Origin: CAXSBR01 sp964236495
GTDB lineage: Bacteria; Actinomycetota; Actinomycetes; Mycobacteriales; Jatrophihabitantaceae
Assembly (NCBI GenBank): GCA_964236495.1
Contig: CAXSBR010000023.1
Location: 1 to 49,310 of the forward strand
DNA length: 49,310 bases
Direction: 5' to 3'
The position numbers and the translations under genes are program-made. Below, piece by piece: positions 18,968 to 28,460 of the stretch. Under the pieces are notes generated by a model. It made no database searches and had not been told where the DNA came from. It saw only the letters and a list, made by a program, of their open reading frames with translations. Every line of letters begins with the position of its first letter. Within the stretch, counting starts at the first letter, position 1.

Positions 18968-20835
18968 GCCCGATTCCTGCCGTCGACGAACACGTCGTAA
19001 CGGTCGTACGAGAGCTGCACATCGACCAGGACTATCTGCGTTCGGTGATCACCCGGTTGACCGCCATCGGCTCCAGCCCGGTCGGCTTCCGCAACACCGG
19101 CACGCCCGAGGATGTCGCGGTCGCCGAGTATGTCGCCGAGCAGATGCGGGCACTAGGACTGCGCGATGTGGCGATCGAACCGGTCGAGGTCGACGGGTGG
19201 CGCTTCCTCTACGCCTCGGTCACCGTCGATGAGGCCACCTACCGGGCGGTCAGCTTCGGCGGCGTGCCGGGAACGCCTGCCGACGGTCTCACCGCCCGTC
19301 TGGTCGACATCGGCGACGGCCGTCGAACACTGCTGGACCGCTGCAATCTGGACGGAGCGCTGGTCCTGCTCGACTGGAGTAACCCAGCCGTGCATCCCTC
19401 GGCAGTCGTGCTGGAACTCCAGCATCGCGGCGTCGTCGGCGTGATCGTCAACTGCCCGGCCCGCGGGCCGTGGTACCAGACTGAACATGCGTTAGGAGCG
19501 TTCGACGGGCACTGGCCGACCGGCGCTCCACCGATGGTGCTCATCAGCAAGGAGGACGCCACCGCCCTGCGCCGCGCTGCGATAGGTGCGCCGGTAACCA
19601 TGACGTTGCAGGTCGAGCTGGAGCGGCGGGCGGCGGGCCTGAACGTGGTGGGCTACCTTCCCGGCGAGCTGCCGGGCCCGATCGTCGTCGGCGCGCACCA
19701 CGACGCCTGGTTCCAGGGTGCGTTCGACAACACCAGCGGCGTGGCGGTGATGCTGGGTATGGCCGCCGCGCTCGCCTCGGCGGGCCATCGACCGCGCCAC
19801 ACCATTTGCTTCACCAGCCGCACCGCCGAGGAATACGGCATCACCGACAGCACCTACGACTGGTGCATCGGCGCCTGGCGTCAAGTCGAGGTAACCCATC
19901 CGGACTGGGGTCAAAACTCGCCGTTCCACCTCTGCGTAGAGGCTTCCGGGCACCGCGTGTTGCGCTCGGTGATCGAAGCGCCGGTCGAACTGGTCACCTG
20001 GTCTCGACGGATCGGTCGGGTGGCCGAGCGTGAGGGTTGGACGCCCACCGGCTGGCGCGTCGCTCCCCCGGTGGCGGGCACCGAACAGTGGCCGTTCCTG
20101 GTCGCAGGCATTCCTGGCGTGGCCTGCTACGCCTGGGAGAAGTCCTTCGGCCGCACCGACTACCACACCCAATTCGACACGATCGAGCTGCTCGATTTCG
20201 ACGTCGTCATCGCGCAGGCCCGCTTCTACCTGCTCACCCTGCTCAGCGCCGACCAGGACCCCGACGCAATACTGGACCATCGGGCGCGGGCGCGGGCGCT
20301 GGGCCGGATCGCAGCAGCCACGGCTCACGCGGGCCTGGACGACGCGGCGGCGCAGCACCAGCAAGCCCACGGCAGAGCCGCCTTCACCGCCGTCGGGCAG
20401 GGAGAGTTCGCACTGGACGCCCACGGTGAAGCCTGCTTCCCGCACGAGCAGGCGCAGCACGACGTCCGGGCCATCACCCGGGCAATGGCCGCATACGACG
20501 GCGGCGACCCGCGCGGTGCGGCCCGCGCGCTGCGCCAGGTCGGCAGTCACCACCTGCATCCGTACCTGGGTGAGACCGCCTTCGCAGCACACACGGCCCG
20601 GTTCACACCTGAAGCGGTGAGCAGAACCTGGGCCGGCCGCAGCCACCTCACCAACAGCGTCGACCTCTGGGCGCTGATCTCGACTCTGCTGGCCGAGGCC
20701 GGCGCCGCCGCCGACGGTCCATGGGTGCGCGCGGCGATGACCGACGCCCTCGCCCATACTCGAGTTCTGCTCGACCAACGCCTGGACGCACTGGCGCGCT
20801 CAGTAACCGCTCATTCTCTTACTCAGCTGAGGTAG
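18964..20835 (+). CDS. M28-family zinc aminopeptidase, cytoplasmic
   Basis: 623 residues. The metal-binding core is visible: VVGAHHDAWFQGAFDNTSG (His and bridging Asp, about residues 243-260), TSRTAEEYG (catalytic and zinc Glu), and FGRTDYHTQFDT (last His). An inserted PA-like region (VVLELQHRGVVGVIVN) lies before the core. There is no signal peptide, unlike many M28 enzymes, so it probably acts on imported substrate. The GTG overlaps the regulator stop. A long C-terminal extension of ~200 residues follows the catalytic part. Together with the downstream importer and M20 enzyme it suggests breakdown of a transported peptide or amide. Confidence 0.85.
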   Translation: MSPIPAVDEHVVTVVRELHIDQDYLRSVITRLTAIGSSPVGFRNTGTPEDVAVAEYVAEQMRALGLRDVAIEPVEVDGWRFLYASVTVDEATYRAVSFGGVPGTPADGLTARLVDIGDGRRTLLDRCNLDGALVLLDWSNPAVHPSAVVLELQHRGVVGVIVNCPARGPWYQTEHALGAFDGHWPTGAPPMVLISKEDATALRRAAIGAPVTMTLQVELERRAAGLNVVGYLPGELPGPIVVGAHHDAWFQGAFDNTSGVAVMLGMAAALASAGHRPRHTICFTSRTAEEYGITDSTYDWCIGAWRQVEVTHPDWGQNSPFHLCVEASGHRVLRSVIEAPVELVTWSRRIGRVAEREGWTPTGWRVAPPVAGTEQWPFLVAGIPGVACYAWEKSFGRTDYHTQFDTIELLDFDVVIAQARFYLLTLLSADQDPDAILDHRARARALGRIAAATAHAGLDDAAAQHQQAHGRAAFTAVGQGEFALDAHGEACFPHEQAQHDVRAITRAMAAYDGGDPRGAARALRQVGSHHLHPYLGETAFAAHTARFTPEAVSRTWAGRSHLTNSVDLWALISTLLAEAGAAADGPWVRAAMTDALAHTRVLLDQRLDALARSVTAHSLTQLR

Positions 20836-20837
20836 CC

Positions 20838-22664
20838 ATGACATCCAAGAAACCGCTCGTCGCCAGTGGCGTCGTCGTCGCTGCGTTGATGCTCGCCGCC
20901 TGCTCCGGCGGATCGAGCAAGTCGAACTCGTCCTCGGGCGCATCCGCGTCGGGCGGGTCAGCATCGGACACCGCGACGGCAGGAACCGCGACGGCAGGCA
21001 CCGCCGCATCCGGCGCCTCGACCGCAGCACCGTCGTCGGGCTCGTCGGGCACCGCGTCGTCGACTGCACCCGCCGCTGAGCTGGCCAAGCACCGTGGCGG
21101 AGAGCTCACGATGTTGTGGCAGAGCGCCGGCACGTCGATCGACACTGCGATCGACTACGACCCGAACTGGTTCGTGCTGCGGATGACCGGCGACGGGCTG
21201 ATGGGCTGGAAGCAGGTGAACGGAACCAGCGGCAACGACTTGATACCAGACCTGGCCCAGAGCGCGCCGACGCCCACCGACGGCGGCAAGAACTACACCT
21301 TCAAGGTGCGCCCGGGGATCAAGTACTCCACCGGCGCGACGGTGAAGCCCAGCGACTTCGCCTACACGGTGACGCGCGAGTTCAAGGTGCCCGGCCCCGG
21401 CGTCGGGCTGTATTCCAACATTGTGGGTGCGAGCGCCTGCATCGCCAAGCCCAAGACCTGTGACCTTTCCAAGGGTGTGGTGGCCAATGACGCCGCAGGC
21501 ACGGTGACGTTCCACCTGGCCGCCGCGGACTCGGACTTCCTGCAGAAGCTCGCGCTGCCTTTCGCCTACGTGGTACCCGCCGGCACGCCCAACGTCGACA
21601 CCGGCACCAAGCCGCTGCCGGCCACCGGCCCGTACCGGATCAAGTCCTACCTGCCCAACAAGTCGCTGCAGCTGGTGCGCAACGCCAACTTCAAGCAGTG
21701 GTCGGCCCAGGTCCAGCCCGACGGCTATCCCGACGTCATCACCATGAAGATCGGCGTCTCCGACGAGGACGCGGTGACCCAGATCGAGAAGGGTCAGGCC
21801 GACTGGATGTACAACCCGCCGCCGGCCGACCGGCTCAACGAGATTGCAACCAAGTTCGACAGCCAGATCCACATCAACTCCACCCCGAACGTCTACTTCA
21901 TGACGATGAACACCCGGGTGGCGCCGTTCAACAACGTCCAGGTGCGCCAGGCCGTCAACTTCGCCACCGACCGCAACGCGCTGATCCAGCTGTTCGGCGG
22001 TTCCCGGCTGGCCAAGGCCAGTTGCCAGATCCTGCCGCCCAACTTCCCCGGCTACGTGGCCAACTGCCCCTACACCGCCAATCCGGGCAGCGCGTGGAGC
22101 GCTCCGGACCTGGCCAAGGCGCAGTCCCTGGTCGACGCATCCGGAACCAAGGGCCAGAAGATCGTCGTCATCGGCACCGCCGACGACCTCACCAAGTCGA
22201 TCGACCTGTACTTCGTGTCCCTGCTCAAGAAGCTGGGTTACGACGCCAGCCTGAAGACGCTGGCGGCATCGGTGGCCTACGGATATGTGCAGGACTCGCG
22301 CAACAAGGCGCAGATGTACTACAGCTACTGGTCACCGGACTACACCGCGGCCGGCAACTTCCTCAACGCCCAGATCGGCTGCGCAGGCTTCCACCCGGCC
22401 AGCAGTGCCAGTCCGAACCTGTCGGAGTTCTGCGACCCGAGCATCCAGAGCAAGACCACGCAGGCGCTGGCCACCCAGCAGACCGACCGCACCGCCGCCG
22501 ACGCGCAGTGGGCCGAGATCGACAAGTTGACGACGGCCCAGGCACCCCAGGTGACGATGTTCAACCCGAACCGGCTCGACTTCGTGTCGTCGCGGCTGGG
22601 CAATTACCAGTTCAGTCCGGCCGTGACGGCGAACTTCCTGATCGACCAGGCCTGGGTGAAGTGA
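20838..22664 (+). CDS. Lipoprotein substrate-binding protein (SBP_bac_5, Dpp/Opp type)
   Basis: 608 residues. The signal ends in a lipobox LAAC (Cys22), followed by a Ser/Gly/Ala/Thr-rich linker to about residue 75. The body fits SBP_bac_5: GGELTMLWQSAGTSIDTAIDYD at the start of the mature domain, KNYTFKVRPGIKYSTG and KPSDFAYTVTREF in the first lobe, and NNVQVRQAVNFATDRNALI later. GAGG precedes the ATG, and only 2 nt separate it from the peptidase gene. It captures the substrate outside the membrane for the two permeases. Family members bind peptides, nickel or other small compounds; the ligand is not predictable here. Confidence 0.9.
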   Translation: MTSKKPLVASGVVVAALMLAACSGGSSKSNSSSGASASGGSASDTATAGTATAGTAASGASTAAPSSGSSGTASSTAPAAELAKHRGGELTMLWQSAGTSIDTAIDYDPNWFVLRMTGDGLMGWKQVNGTSGNDLIPDLAQSAPTPTDGGKNYTFKVRPGIKYSTGATVKPSDFAYTVTREFKVPGPGVGLYSNIVGASACIAKPKTCDLSKGVVANDAAGTVTFHLAAADSDFLQKLALPFAYVVPAGTPNVDTGTKPLPATGPYRIKSYLPNKSLQLVRNANFKQWSAQVQPDGYPDVITMKIGVSDEDAVTQIEKGQADWMYNPPPADRLNEIATKFDSQIHINSTPNVYFMTMNTRVAPFNNVQVRQAVNFATDRNALIQLFGGSRLAKASCQILPPNFPGYVANCPYTANPGSAWSAPDLAKAQSLVDASGTKGQKIVVIGTADDLTKSIDLYFVSLLKKLGYDASLKTLAASVAYGYVQDSRNKAQMYYSYWSPDYTAAGNFLNAQIGCAGFHPASSASPNLSEFCDPSIQSKTTQALATQQTDRTAADAQWAEIDKLTTAQAPQVTMFNPNRLDFVSSRLGNYQFSPAVTANFLIDQAWVK

Positions 22665-23947
22665 CCGCTGGGCTCGCGGCAGCCGGCGGTGCTGGTGGAG
22701 TCGGCGGTGCTGGTGGAGCTGGTGGACTCGGCGGTGCTGGGGCACCGAACAGTGCCGGCACCCCTGGCGATGCGGGGGCACCGGACGCTCCAAGAGCACC
22801 GGGTGCGGCCGGCTCCGAGCCGAGTGGGACGACGGAGCCGCGGCAGGACGGCGCCGCCGGGGCCGCCGGCACAGCTCCGTGGCAACTGGCGTGGCGTCGA
22901 TTCCGGTCCAACCGGGGCGCCATGGTCGCGCTCTTCCTACTCGTGGTGGTGGTGCTCGTATGCATCGCTGCACCGCTTTATGCATCGCTGATCGCCCACA
23001 CCAAGCCCTTCGAGTCCAACCTCAGCGGCACCACACTCATTCACGGCAAGCAGCAGCCGGTGATCGCGCAGAACGCGTCGGGGCTGGGATCGGCTCCGAT
23101 CGGGCCGACCTGGACGGGCCGCTACTTCCTGGGCGCCGACACCCAGGGCCGCGACGTAGCTGCCCGGCTGCTCTACGCCGGACGCACCTCACTCCTGGTC
23201 GGCATCGGCGCGGCCCTGCTCACAGCGGTGATCGCGACCGTCGTCGCTCTCGTCGCCGGGTACTTCGGCTCCTGGACCGACTCGATCATCTCCCGGCTGC
23301 TGGATCTGCTGTGGGCGTTTCCGGTCTATCTACTGGCGATTTCGCTGTCCACGGCGTTGCTCCTGCAGGGACTCAAGATCGGGCCCATCAACGTCAACCC
23401 GGCCAGCTTGTGGCTGCCGATCCTCATCATCGCCGTTATCTACGTTCCCTACCTGGCTCGTCCCGTGCGTGGCGAGGTGCTGACCCTGCGCAAGCGCGAT
23501 TTCGTCGAGGCGGCCGTGGGTCAGGGCGTGTCCCGCGCCCGAGTGATCTTCGGCGAGCTGCTGCCCAATGTGCTGCCGATCGTGCTGGTGTTCCTGCCTC
23601 TGATGGTGGCCACTGACGTCCTCACCGAGTCCTCGCTGTCCTACCTCTCCATCGGCGTTCAGGCGCCCAACGCCAGTTGGGGAACGATGATCACCGACGG
23701 TCAGAGCCAGCTCTACACCCGGCCGTGGGTGTCGATCGGGCCCGGCCTGATGCTGATGTTGTCGATCGTGCTGCTCACCGTGGTCGGCGACGGCGTGCGG
23801 GACGCGGTCGACCCGCGCGGACTGCTGCCCCGACGCCGGGGACGGCGCGGGCGCCGTGCCGACCCCGCGACGAGCGCGGGACGCGGGCCAAGCAGAGGAC
23901 GCAGGGCCAGCAGCGCAGCCAGCGGTCGCGGGGAACGCAGCGCGTGA
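22661..23947 (+). CDS. ABC importer permease, DppC/OppC type, Gly-rich N-terminal extension
   Basis: 428 residues. From about residue 75 it is a normal OppC/DppC protein: AWRRFRSNRGAMVALFLLVV (OppC_N), then FLGADTQGRDVAARLLYAGR and the EAA loop (FVEAAVGQGVSRARVIFGELLPN), with about six membrane segments. The first ~72 residues are a Gly/Ala/Pro-rich extension (GGAGGVGGAGGAGGLGGAG) and the C-terminus is a basic Arg/Ala-rich tail; both are unusual. The GTG overlaps the upstream stop as GTGA; no later start with a better ribosome site was seen. It precedes the DppB-type gene, a reversed order compared with the common B-C arrangement. Confidence 0.88.
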   Translation: MTAGLAAAGGAGGVGGAGGAGGLGGAGAPNSAGTPGDAGAPDAPRAPGAAGSEPSGTTEPRQDGAAGAAGTAPWQLAWRRFRSNRGAMVALFLLVVVVLVCIAAPLYASLIAHTKPFESNLSGTTLIHGKQQPVIAQNASGLGSAPIGPTWTGRYFLGADTQGRDVAARLLYAGRTSLLVGIGAALLTAVIATVVALVAGYFGSWTDSIISRLLDLLWAFPVYLLAISLSTALLLQGLKIGPINVNPASLWLPILIIAVIYVPYLARPVRGEVLTLRKRDFVEAAVGQGVSRARVIFGELLPNVLPIVLVFLPLMVATDVLTESSLSYLSIGVQAPNASWGTMITDGQSQLYTRPWVSIGPGLMLMLSIVLLTVVGDGVRDAVDPRGLLPRRRGRRGRRADPATSAGRGPSRGRRASSAASGRGERSA

Positions 23948-24915
23948 CCAGGTTCGTACTGCAGCGCCTCATATCCACCCTGGGCGTGCTGTTCGCGCTC
24001 AGCATCCTGGTATTTCTGATCTTTTTCGCAATCCCCGGCGTGGACCCGGCCCGTCAGATGGCAGGGCGCAATCCGACGCCGGCCACCCTGGCAGCGGTGC
24101 GCCAGGCGTTCGGGCTGGACAAGCCGCTGTGGGTTCAGTACTGGCGGCTGATGGATCACCTCGTGATCCGGCGCGACCTGCAGTCCTACTCCAACCGCGG
24201 CGTCAAGGTGGTGCCCGAGCTGCTGGCGGCAGCACCGGTGACGCTGTCGCTGGTGCTGGGCGCGACTGTGCTGTGGATCGTGGGCAGCCTGGCGCTGGGC
24301 GTCATCGCCGCGGTGTGGCGCAATTCCGTCGTCGACCGAGTGTTGATGATCCTGTCGTTGATGGCCATCTCGGTCCCGGTGTTCTGGTTCGGGCAGGTGG
24401 CCAACCTCGTCACCCAGGACCGCTGGCACTCCTCGCCGCTGTTCCGCTGGGTGCCGCCGCTGGGTTACACCCCGATCTCTCACGATCCGGTGCTGTGGTT
24501 CAAGCATCTGGTGATTCCGTGGATCGTGTTGGCCTCGCTCTACATCGGGCTCTACGCACGGATCTTCCGCTCGTCGCTGATCGAGGTGAGCGGCGAGGAC
24601 TTCGTGCGCACCGCCCGCTCCAAGGGCATCTCCAGGGTCCGCGTCGTCGGACGGCACATGGTGCGCAACTCCCTGGGCCCGTTCGCCAGCCTGTTCGCGC
24701 TGGACTTCGGCGTGCTGGTCGGCGGCGGAGCGCTGCTGGCCGAGGTCGTGTTCAACCTGCCCGGCATCGGGCAGCTGACCTACCAGTCCCTCGGCGGCCT
24801 GGACCTGCCCGTCATCATGGCGGCCGTTCTCTACGGCGGCGCGCTCATCGTGATCTCCAACGCGGTGGTCGACGTGCTGTATGCCCGCCTGGATCCTCGA
24901 GTGCGACGGAGCTGA
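23944..24915 (+). CDS. ABC importer permease, DppB/OppB type
   Basis: 323 residues beginning VTRFVLQRLISTLGVLFALSI, the typical N-terminal helix and segment of the DppB/OppB family, followed by a periplasmic loop with PTPATLAAVRQAFGLDKPLW. The EAA loop is FVRTARSKGISRVRVVGRHMVRNSL. About six transmembrane segments are seen. The GTG overlaps the upstream permease stop. With the partner permease it makes the channel of the importer. Confidence 0.92.
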   Translation: MTRFVLQRLISTLGVLFALSILVFLIFFAIPGVDPARQMAGRNPTPATLAAVRQAFGLDKPLWVQYWRLMDHLVIRRDLQSYSNRGVKVVPELLAAAPVTLSLVLGATVLWIVGSLALGVIAAVWRNSVVDRVLMILSLMAISVPVFWFGQVANLVTQDRWHSSPLFRWVPPLGYTPISHDPVLWFKHLVIPWIVLASLYIGLYARIFRSSLIEVSGEDFVRTARSKGISRVRVVGRHMVRNSLGPFASLFALDFGVLVGGGALLAEVVFNLPGIGQLTYQSLGGLDLPVIMAAVLYGGALIVISNAVVDVLYARLDPRVRRS

Positions 24916-24917
24916 CG

Positions 24918-26072
24918 ATGACCGCGACCCTGCCCTTCGAGCACGATCCGATCCGCCGCGAGCGCACCGACGACGACCCACCGCTGCTCGACGTGCGCAA
25001 CCTACGCGTGCACATCCGCACCGAACGGGGAACGGTGACCGTCGTCGACGACGTGTCGCTGCGCGTTGCGGCCAATGAGGTGCTCTGCATCGTCGGTGAG
25101 TCCGGCTCGGGCAAGAGCGTGACGATGCTCAGCGTGATGCGGCTGATGGACGAGCGAGCGGTGAGCTACGAGGGCACCGTCAGCCTGGACGGCACCGACC
25201 TGCTCACGCTGTCCGAGCGACGGATGCAGGCCGTGCGAGGCTCAGCAATCGCGATGATCTTCCAGGACCCGATGACCGCGCTGAACCCGGTCTACCGGAT
25301 CGGCTGGCAGATCGCCGAACAGATCCGGGCCCACGGCGACGTCAGCTCGACGCAGGCCCGCGAACGCACCCTGGAGCTGCTGCGCGCGGTGGGTATTTCC
25401 GACCCGGAGCGGCGCATCGACAACTACCCCTACGAGCTGTCCGGTGGCATGCGGCAACGGGTGATGATCGCGCTGGCCCTGTCGTGCCGGCCCAAGATCC
25501 TCATCGCCGACGAGCCGACGACCGCGCTCGACGTCACCGTCCAATCGCAGATCCTGCGGCTGATCACCGAGCTCAAAGCCGAGAGCGGCATGGCCGTCGT
25601 GCTGGTCACCCACGACATGGGAGTCGTGGCCGAGGTCGCCGACCGAGTACAGGTGATGTACGCCGGGCGGGTCGTCGAAGAGGGAACGGCGGCCGAGATC
25701 TTCGACGACGCGCGCCATCCCTACACCGTCGCGTTGCTGCGCTCGATTCCCCGATTGGACCGGCCCAAACCGCGTCGACTGCCCTCGATCGGCGGCACGC
25801 CGGCCAGCGCAGGACAAATCGGGGCCGAATGTGTGTTCGCGGCCCGGTGCCCGTACCGCTTCGACGCGTGCTCGGTGCAGCCGACGCTGGTCGTTGTCGG
25901 TGATCGCGTCGACGGAGGGGTCACTCGAGGTGCCCCGACGCACCGCATGGCCTGCCATCTCAACGACGGCGCCGGAGTCATGCCCGGCCAGCACCCGGAC
26001 ACCTCGACGGTCGCTGCTGACGCCGCCGCCACCGACGCATCCTTTGCCGCCGATGCGGCGGTGTCGCGATGA
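24918..26072 (+). CDS. ABC importer ATPase, DppD/OppD type
   Basis: 384 residues. It has Walker A GESGSGKS, a Q-loop near MIFQDPMTALNP, signature LSGGMRQRVMIAL, and Walker B ILIADEPTTALDV. The C-terminal oligopeptide-transporter extension includes CVFAARCPYRFDAC, a Cys-rich segment typical of this family that may hold an iron-sulfur cluster. It begins 2 nt after the permease stop. The final ~40 residues are Ala/Asp-rich. Confidence 0.92.
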   Translation: MTATLPFEHDPIRRERTDDDPPLLDVRNLRVHIRTERGTVTVVDDVSLRVAANEVLCIVGESGSGKSVTMLSVMRLMDERAVSYEGTVSLDGTDLLTLSERRMQAVRGSAIAMIFQDPMTALNPVYRIGWQIAEQIRAHGDVSSTQARERTLELLRAVGISDPERRIDNYPYELSGGMRQRVMIALALSCRPKILIADEPTTALDVTVQSQILRLITELKAESGMAVVLVTHDMGVVAEVADRVQVMYAGRVVEEGTAAEIFDDARHPYTVALLRSIPRLDRPKPRRLPSIGGTPASAGQIGAECVFAARCPYRFDACSVQPTLVVVGDRVDGGVTRGAPTHRMACHLNDGAGVMPGQHPDTSTVAADAAATDASFAADAAVSR

Positions 26073-27136
26073 GTTCGACCCAGCCCGAAGTCCTGCTCCG
26101 AGCGATCGACGTCGTGAAGCACTTCCCGGTGTCGGGTGAGCGTCGTCCGGATTCGGGACGGCGCCGCGGCAAGGCGGTGCTGCGGGCTGTGGACGGTGTC
26201 AGCCTGGACGTCTACGCCGGGGAGACCCTCGGCCTGGTCGGTGAATCGGGCTGCGGCAAGTCCACCTTGGGCCGCTGCCTGGTGCGGCTGACCGAGCTCA
26301 CATCGGGTGAGGTCAGCGTCGCGGGTCGCAACATCTCGACGTTGTCTGCGAGGCAGCTGCGCGAGCAGCGCCAGGCGATGCAGATGGTGTTTCAGGATCC
26401 GTTCTCGTCGCTGAACCCGCGCAAGCGGATCGAATCCAGCGTCGGGCTGGCGCTGCGCGCGAACTCGAAGATGAGCAAGTCCGCGGTCTCGACGCGCGTA
26501 CGCGAACTGCTGGAGCTGGTCGGGCTGCGGCCGGAGCACGCCAGCCGGTTTCCGCACGAATTCTCCGGCGGCCAGCGCCAACGCATCGGCATCGCCCGCG
26601 CTCTGGCCGCGCAGCCCCGGCTGATCGTGGCCGACGAACCGGTATCGGCACTGGATGTCTCGATCCAGGCCCAGGTCGTCAACCTGTTCGCCGACCTGCA
26701 GGAGTCGCTGGGGCTGACGTACGTCTTCATCGCCCACGATCTGTCGGTGGTGCGTCAGATTTCGAACCGGATCGCGGTGATGTATCTGGGCAAGATCGTC
26801 GAGGTCGGGCCGGCCGAGGACGTCGTGCAGCGACCGATGCACCCGTACACCCAGGCGCTGCTGGCGTCGGTGCCGGTTCCCGACGTGCGCCGGCAGACGC
26901 AGGCGAATCACCCTGACCACGCTGACGCAACGAAGGACACGCTGTCCGGAGACGTACCCAGCCCCATCTCACCGCCGTCGGGCTGCCGTTTTCACACCCG
27001 CTGCCCGCTGGCGACCGACCGCTGCGCGGTCGAGGAGCCATTGCTGATCGGCCGCGGCGGGTCCGATCGGGTCGTGGCGTGCCACTATCCGTTGGTCGAC
27101 GCCGGAATCGCCAGTCCCACGCCTCGAGAAAGCTGA
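26069..27136 (+). CDS. ABC importer ATPase, DppF/OppF type
   Basis: 355 residues. Walker A GESGCGKS, Q-loop VFQDPFSSLNPRKRI, signature FSGGQRQRIGIARAL, and Walker B LIVADEPVSALDV. The C-terminal CRFHTRCPLATDRC resembles the Cys-rich oligopeptide-transporter extension. The ATG overlaps the OppD-type stop as ATGA. The two ATPases probably work as a heterodimer under the DppB/DppC-type permeases. Confidence 0.92.
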   Translation: MSSTQPEVLLRAIDVVKHFPVSGERRPDSGRRRGKAVLRAVDGVSLDVYAGETLGLVGESGCGKSTLGRCLVRLTELTSGEVSVAGRNISTLSARQLREQRQAMQMVFQDPFSSLNPRKRIESSVGLALRANSKMSKSAVSTRVRELLELVGLRPEHASRFPHEFSGGQRQRIGIARALAAQPRLIVADEPVSALDVSIQAQVVNLFADLQESLGLTYVFIAHDLSVVRQISNRIAVMYLGKIVEVGPAEDVVQRPMHPYTQALLASVPVPDVRRQTQANHPDHADATKDTLSGDVPSPISPPSGCRFHTRCPLATDRCAVEEPLLIGRGGSDRVVACHYPLVDAGIASPTPRES

Positions 27137-27140
27137 CGCC

Positions 27141-28460
27141 GTGACGCAAATGCACAACGACCCGCAGACGGCGGCCCAGGGCGCCGGCGTGGACCGTTGG
27201 AGCTCGCAGGTGCTCGACTATCTCGACGCTCACAGCGCCGATATCGTGCACTCGCTCAGTGCCCTCGTCCGCAACCCGAGCATCTCGGGCAGCGACGAGG
27301 AGAACACCATCCAGGAGCATCTGGCCGGCGAACTGGACGGCCTCGGACTGGAGGTGGACCACTGGCAGATCCCGCTGGCCCAGACGTTGGCCGAACCCGA
27401 CTTCCCCGGCGTCGAGGTGCACCGCAGTGAGGCGTGGGGTCTGGTGGGCGCGGCCCGCGGCACCGGCGGCGGCGCGTCGTTGATGTTCAACGTCCATGTG
27501 GACGTCGTGCCACCAGGAGATCTCGACGCCTGGCAGGGCGAGCGCCCGTTCGCCGGGCGGATCACGGCCGACTCGGTGACCGGACGCGGCGCATGCGACA
27601 TGAAGGGCGGGCTCGTCGCCGCGCTGTGGGCGGTCAAGGCCCTTACTGCGCTGCGGGTTCCACTGCGCGGGGACCTGCTGCTGTCCAGCGTGCAGGGGGA
27701 GGAGGACGGCGGTCTGGGGACCTATGCGAGCCTGGCCCGCGGCTGGCGCGCCGATGCCTGCATCATTCCCGAACCGACGTCGCTGGACGTGGTGCCGGCC
27801 AACGGCGGTTCGTTGACCTTCCGGCTGCGCATCCGCGGCCTGGCCGCGCATGCGTCGCGACGGACGTCCGGGGTGAGCGCGGTGGAGAAGTTCCTGCCCG
27901 TGTTCGCGGCACTGCGCCGGCTGGAAACGGCTCGTAATACTGAGGTCGATCCGTTGATGGCGCGCTGGGCCATCGCGTACCCGATCGAGATCGGCCAGGT
28001 CCGCGCCGGCGACTGGTCGTCCTCGGTGCCGGATCTGTTGGTCGCCGAGGGGCGGTTCGGTGTAGCGCTGGACGAGACGGCCGAGCACGCCCGGTCCGAG
28101 TTCGCCGACGCCATCGCGCAGGTGAACGAGTCCGATCCATGGCTGCGCGAGCACCCGGTCGAGCTCGAGTGGTGGGGCGGCCAGTTCCTGCCCGGTCGAA
28201 CGGCAGCGGACAGCGCCATCGTGTCGACCCTGCGCCGCGCGCATTTTTCGGTGTCAGACCATCGACAGCAGACGTGGGGAGCGCCCTACGGCAGTGACCT
28301 GCGGCTGATGACCGGAATCGGCGGCGTACCCACGGTGCACTACGGGCCCGGCGATGCCGCGCTGGCCCATGGGCCGCGGGAGAGAGTTCCGATCGAGGAG
28401 GTGCTGACGACGGCGCGCACGCTGGCGCTGGCGGCGATGGCACACTGTGAGGTCGGCTGA
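27141..28460 (+). CDS. M20-family metallopeptidase (ArgE/DapE-like)
   Basis: 439 residues. The dimetal site is visible: HVDVVPPGD (His and first Asp), GACDMKGG (bridging Asp) and QGEEDGGLG (catalytic and zinc Glu), then EPTSLD, and a late YGPGDAALAHGPRERV with the last zinc His. M20 enzymes remove N-acyl groups or split dipeptides and amides; the family includes acetylornithine deacetylase, succinyl-diaminopimelate desuccinylase and dipeptidases. GTG start 4 nt after the ATPase gene. As the last gene of the import operon it probably completes hydrolysis of the imported compound in the cytoplasm. Confidence 0.87.
   Translation: MTQMHNDPQTAAQGAGVDRWSSQVLDYLDAHSADIVHSLSALVRNPSISGSDEENTIQEHLAGELDGLGLEVDHWQIPLAQTLAEPDFPGVEVHRSEAWGLVGAARGTGGGASLMFNVHVDVVPPGDLDAWQGERPFAGRITADSVTGRGACDMKGGLVAALWAVKALTALRVPLRGDLLLSSVQGEEDGGLGTYASLARGWRADACIIPEPTSLDVVPANGGSLTFRLRIRGLAAHASRRTSGVSAVEKFLPVFAALRRLETARNTEVDPLMARWAIAYPIEIGQVRAGDWSSSVPDLLVAEGRFGVALDETAEHARSEFADAIAQVNESDPWLREHPVELEWWGGQFLPGRTAADSAIVSTLRRAHFSVSDHRQQTWGAPYGSDLRLMTGIGGVPTVHYGPGDAALAHGPRERVPIEEVLTTARTLALAAMAHCEVG

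Noticed and set aside
19492..20778. 428-codon open frame opposite the M28 gene, and similar ones at 26727-28244 (minus) and 12314-13339 (plus)
   Set aside because: Each is the antisense shadow of a well-supported gene and shows no recognisable motif or ribosome site.
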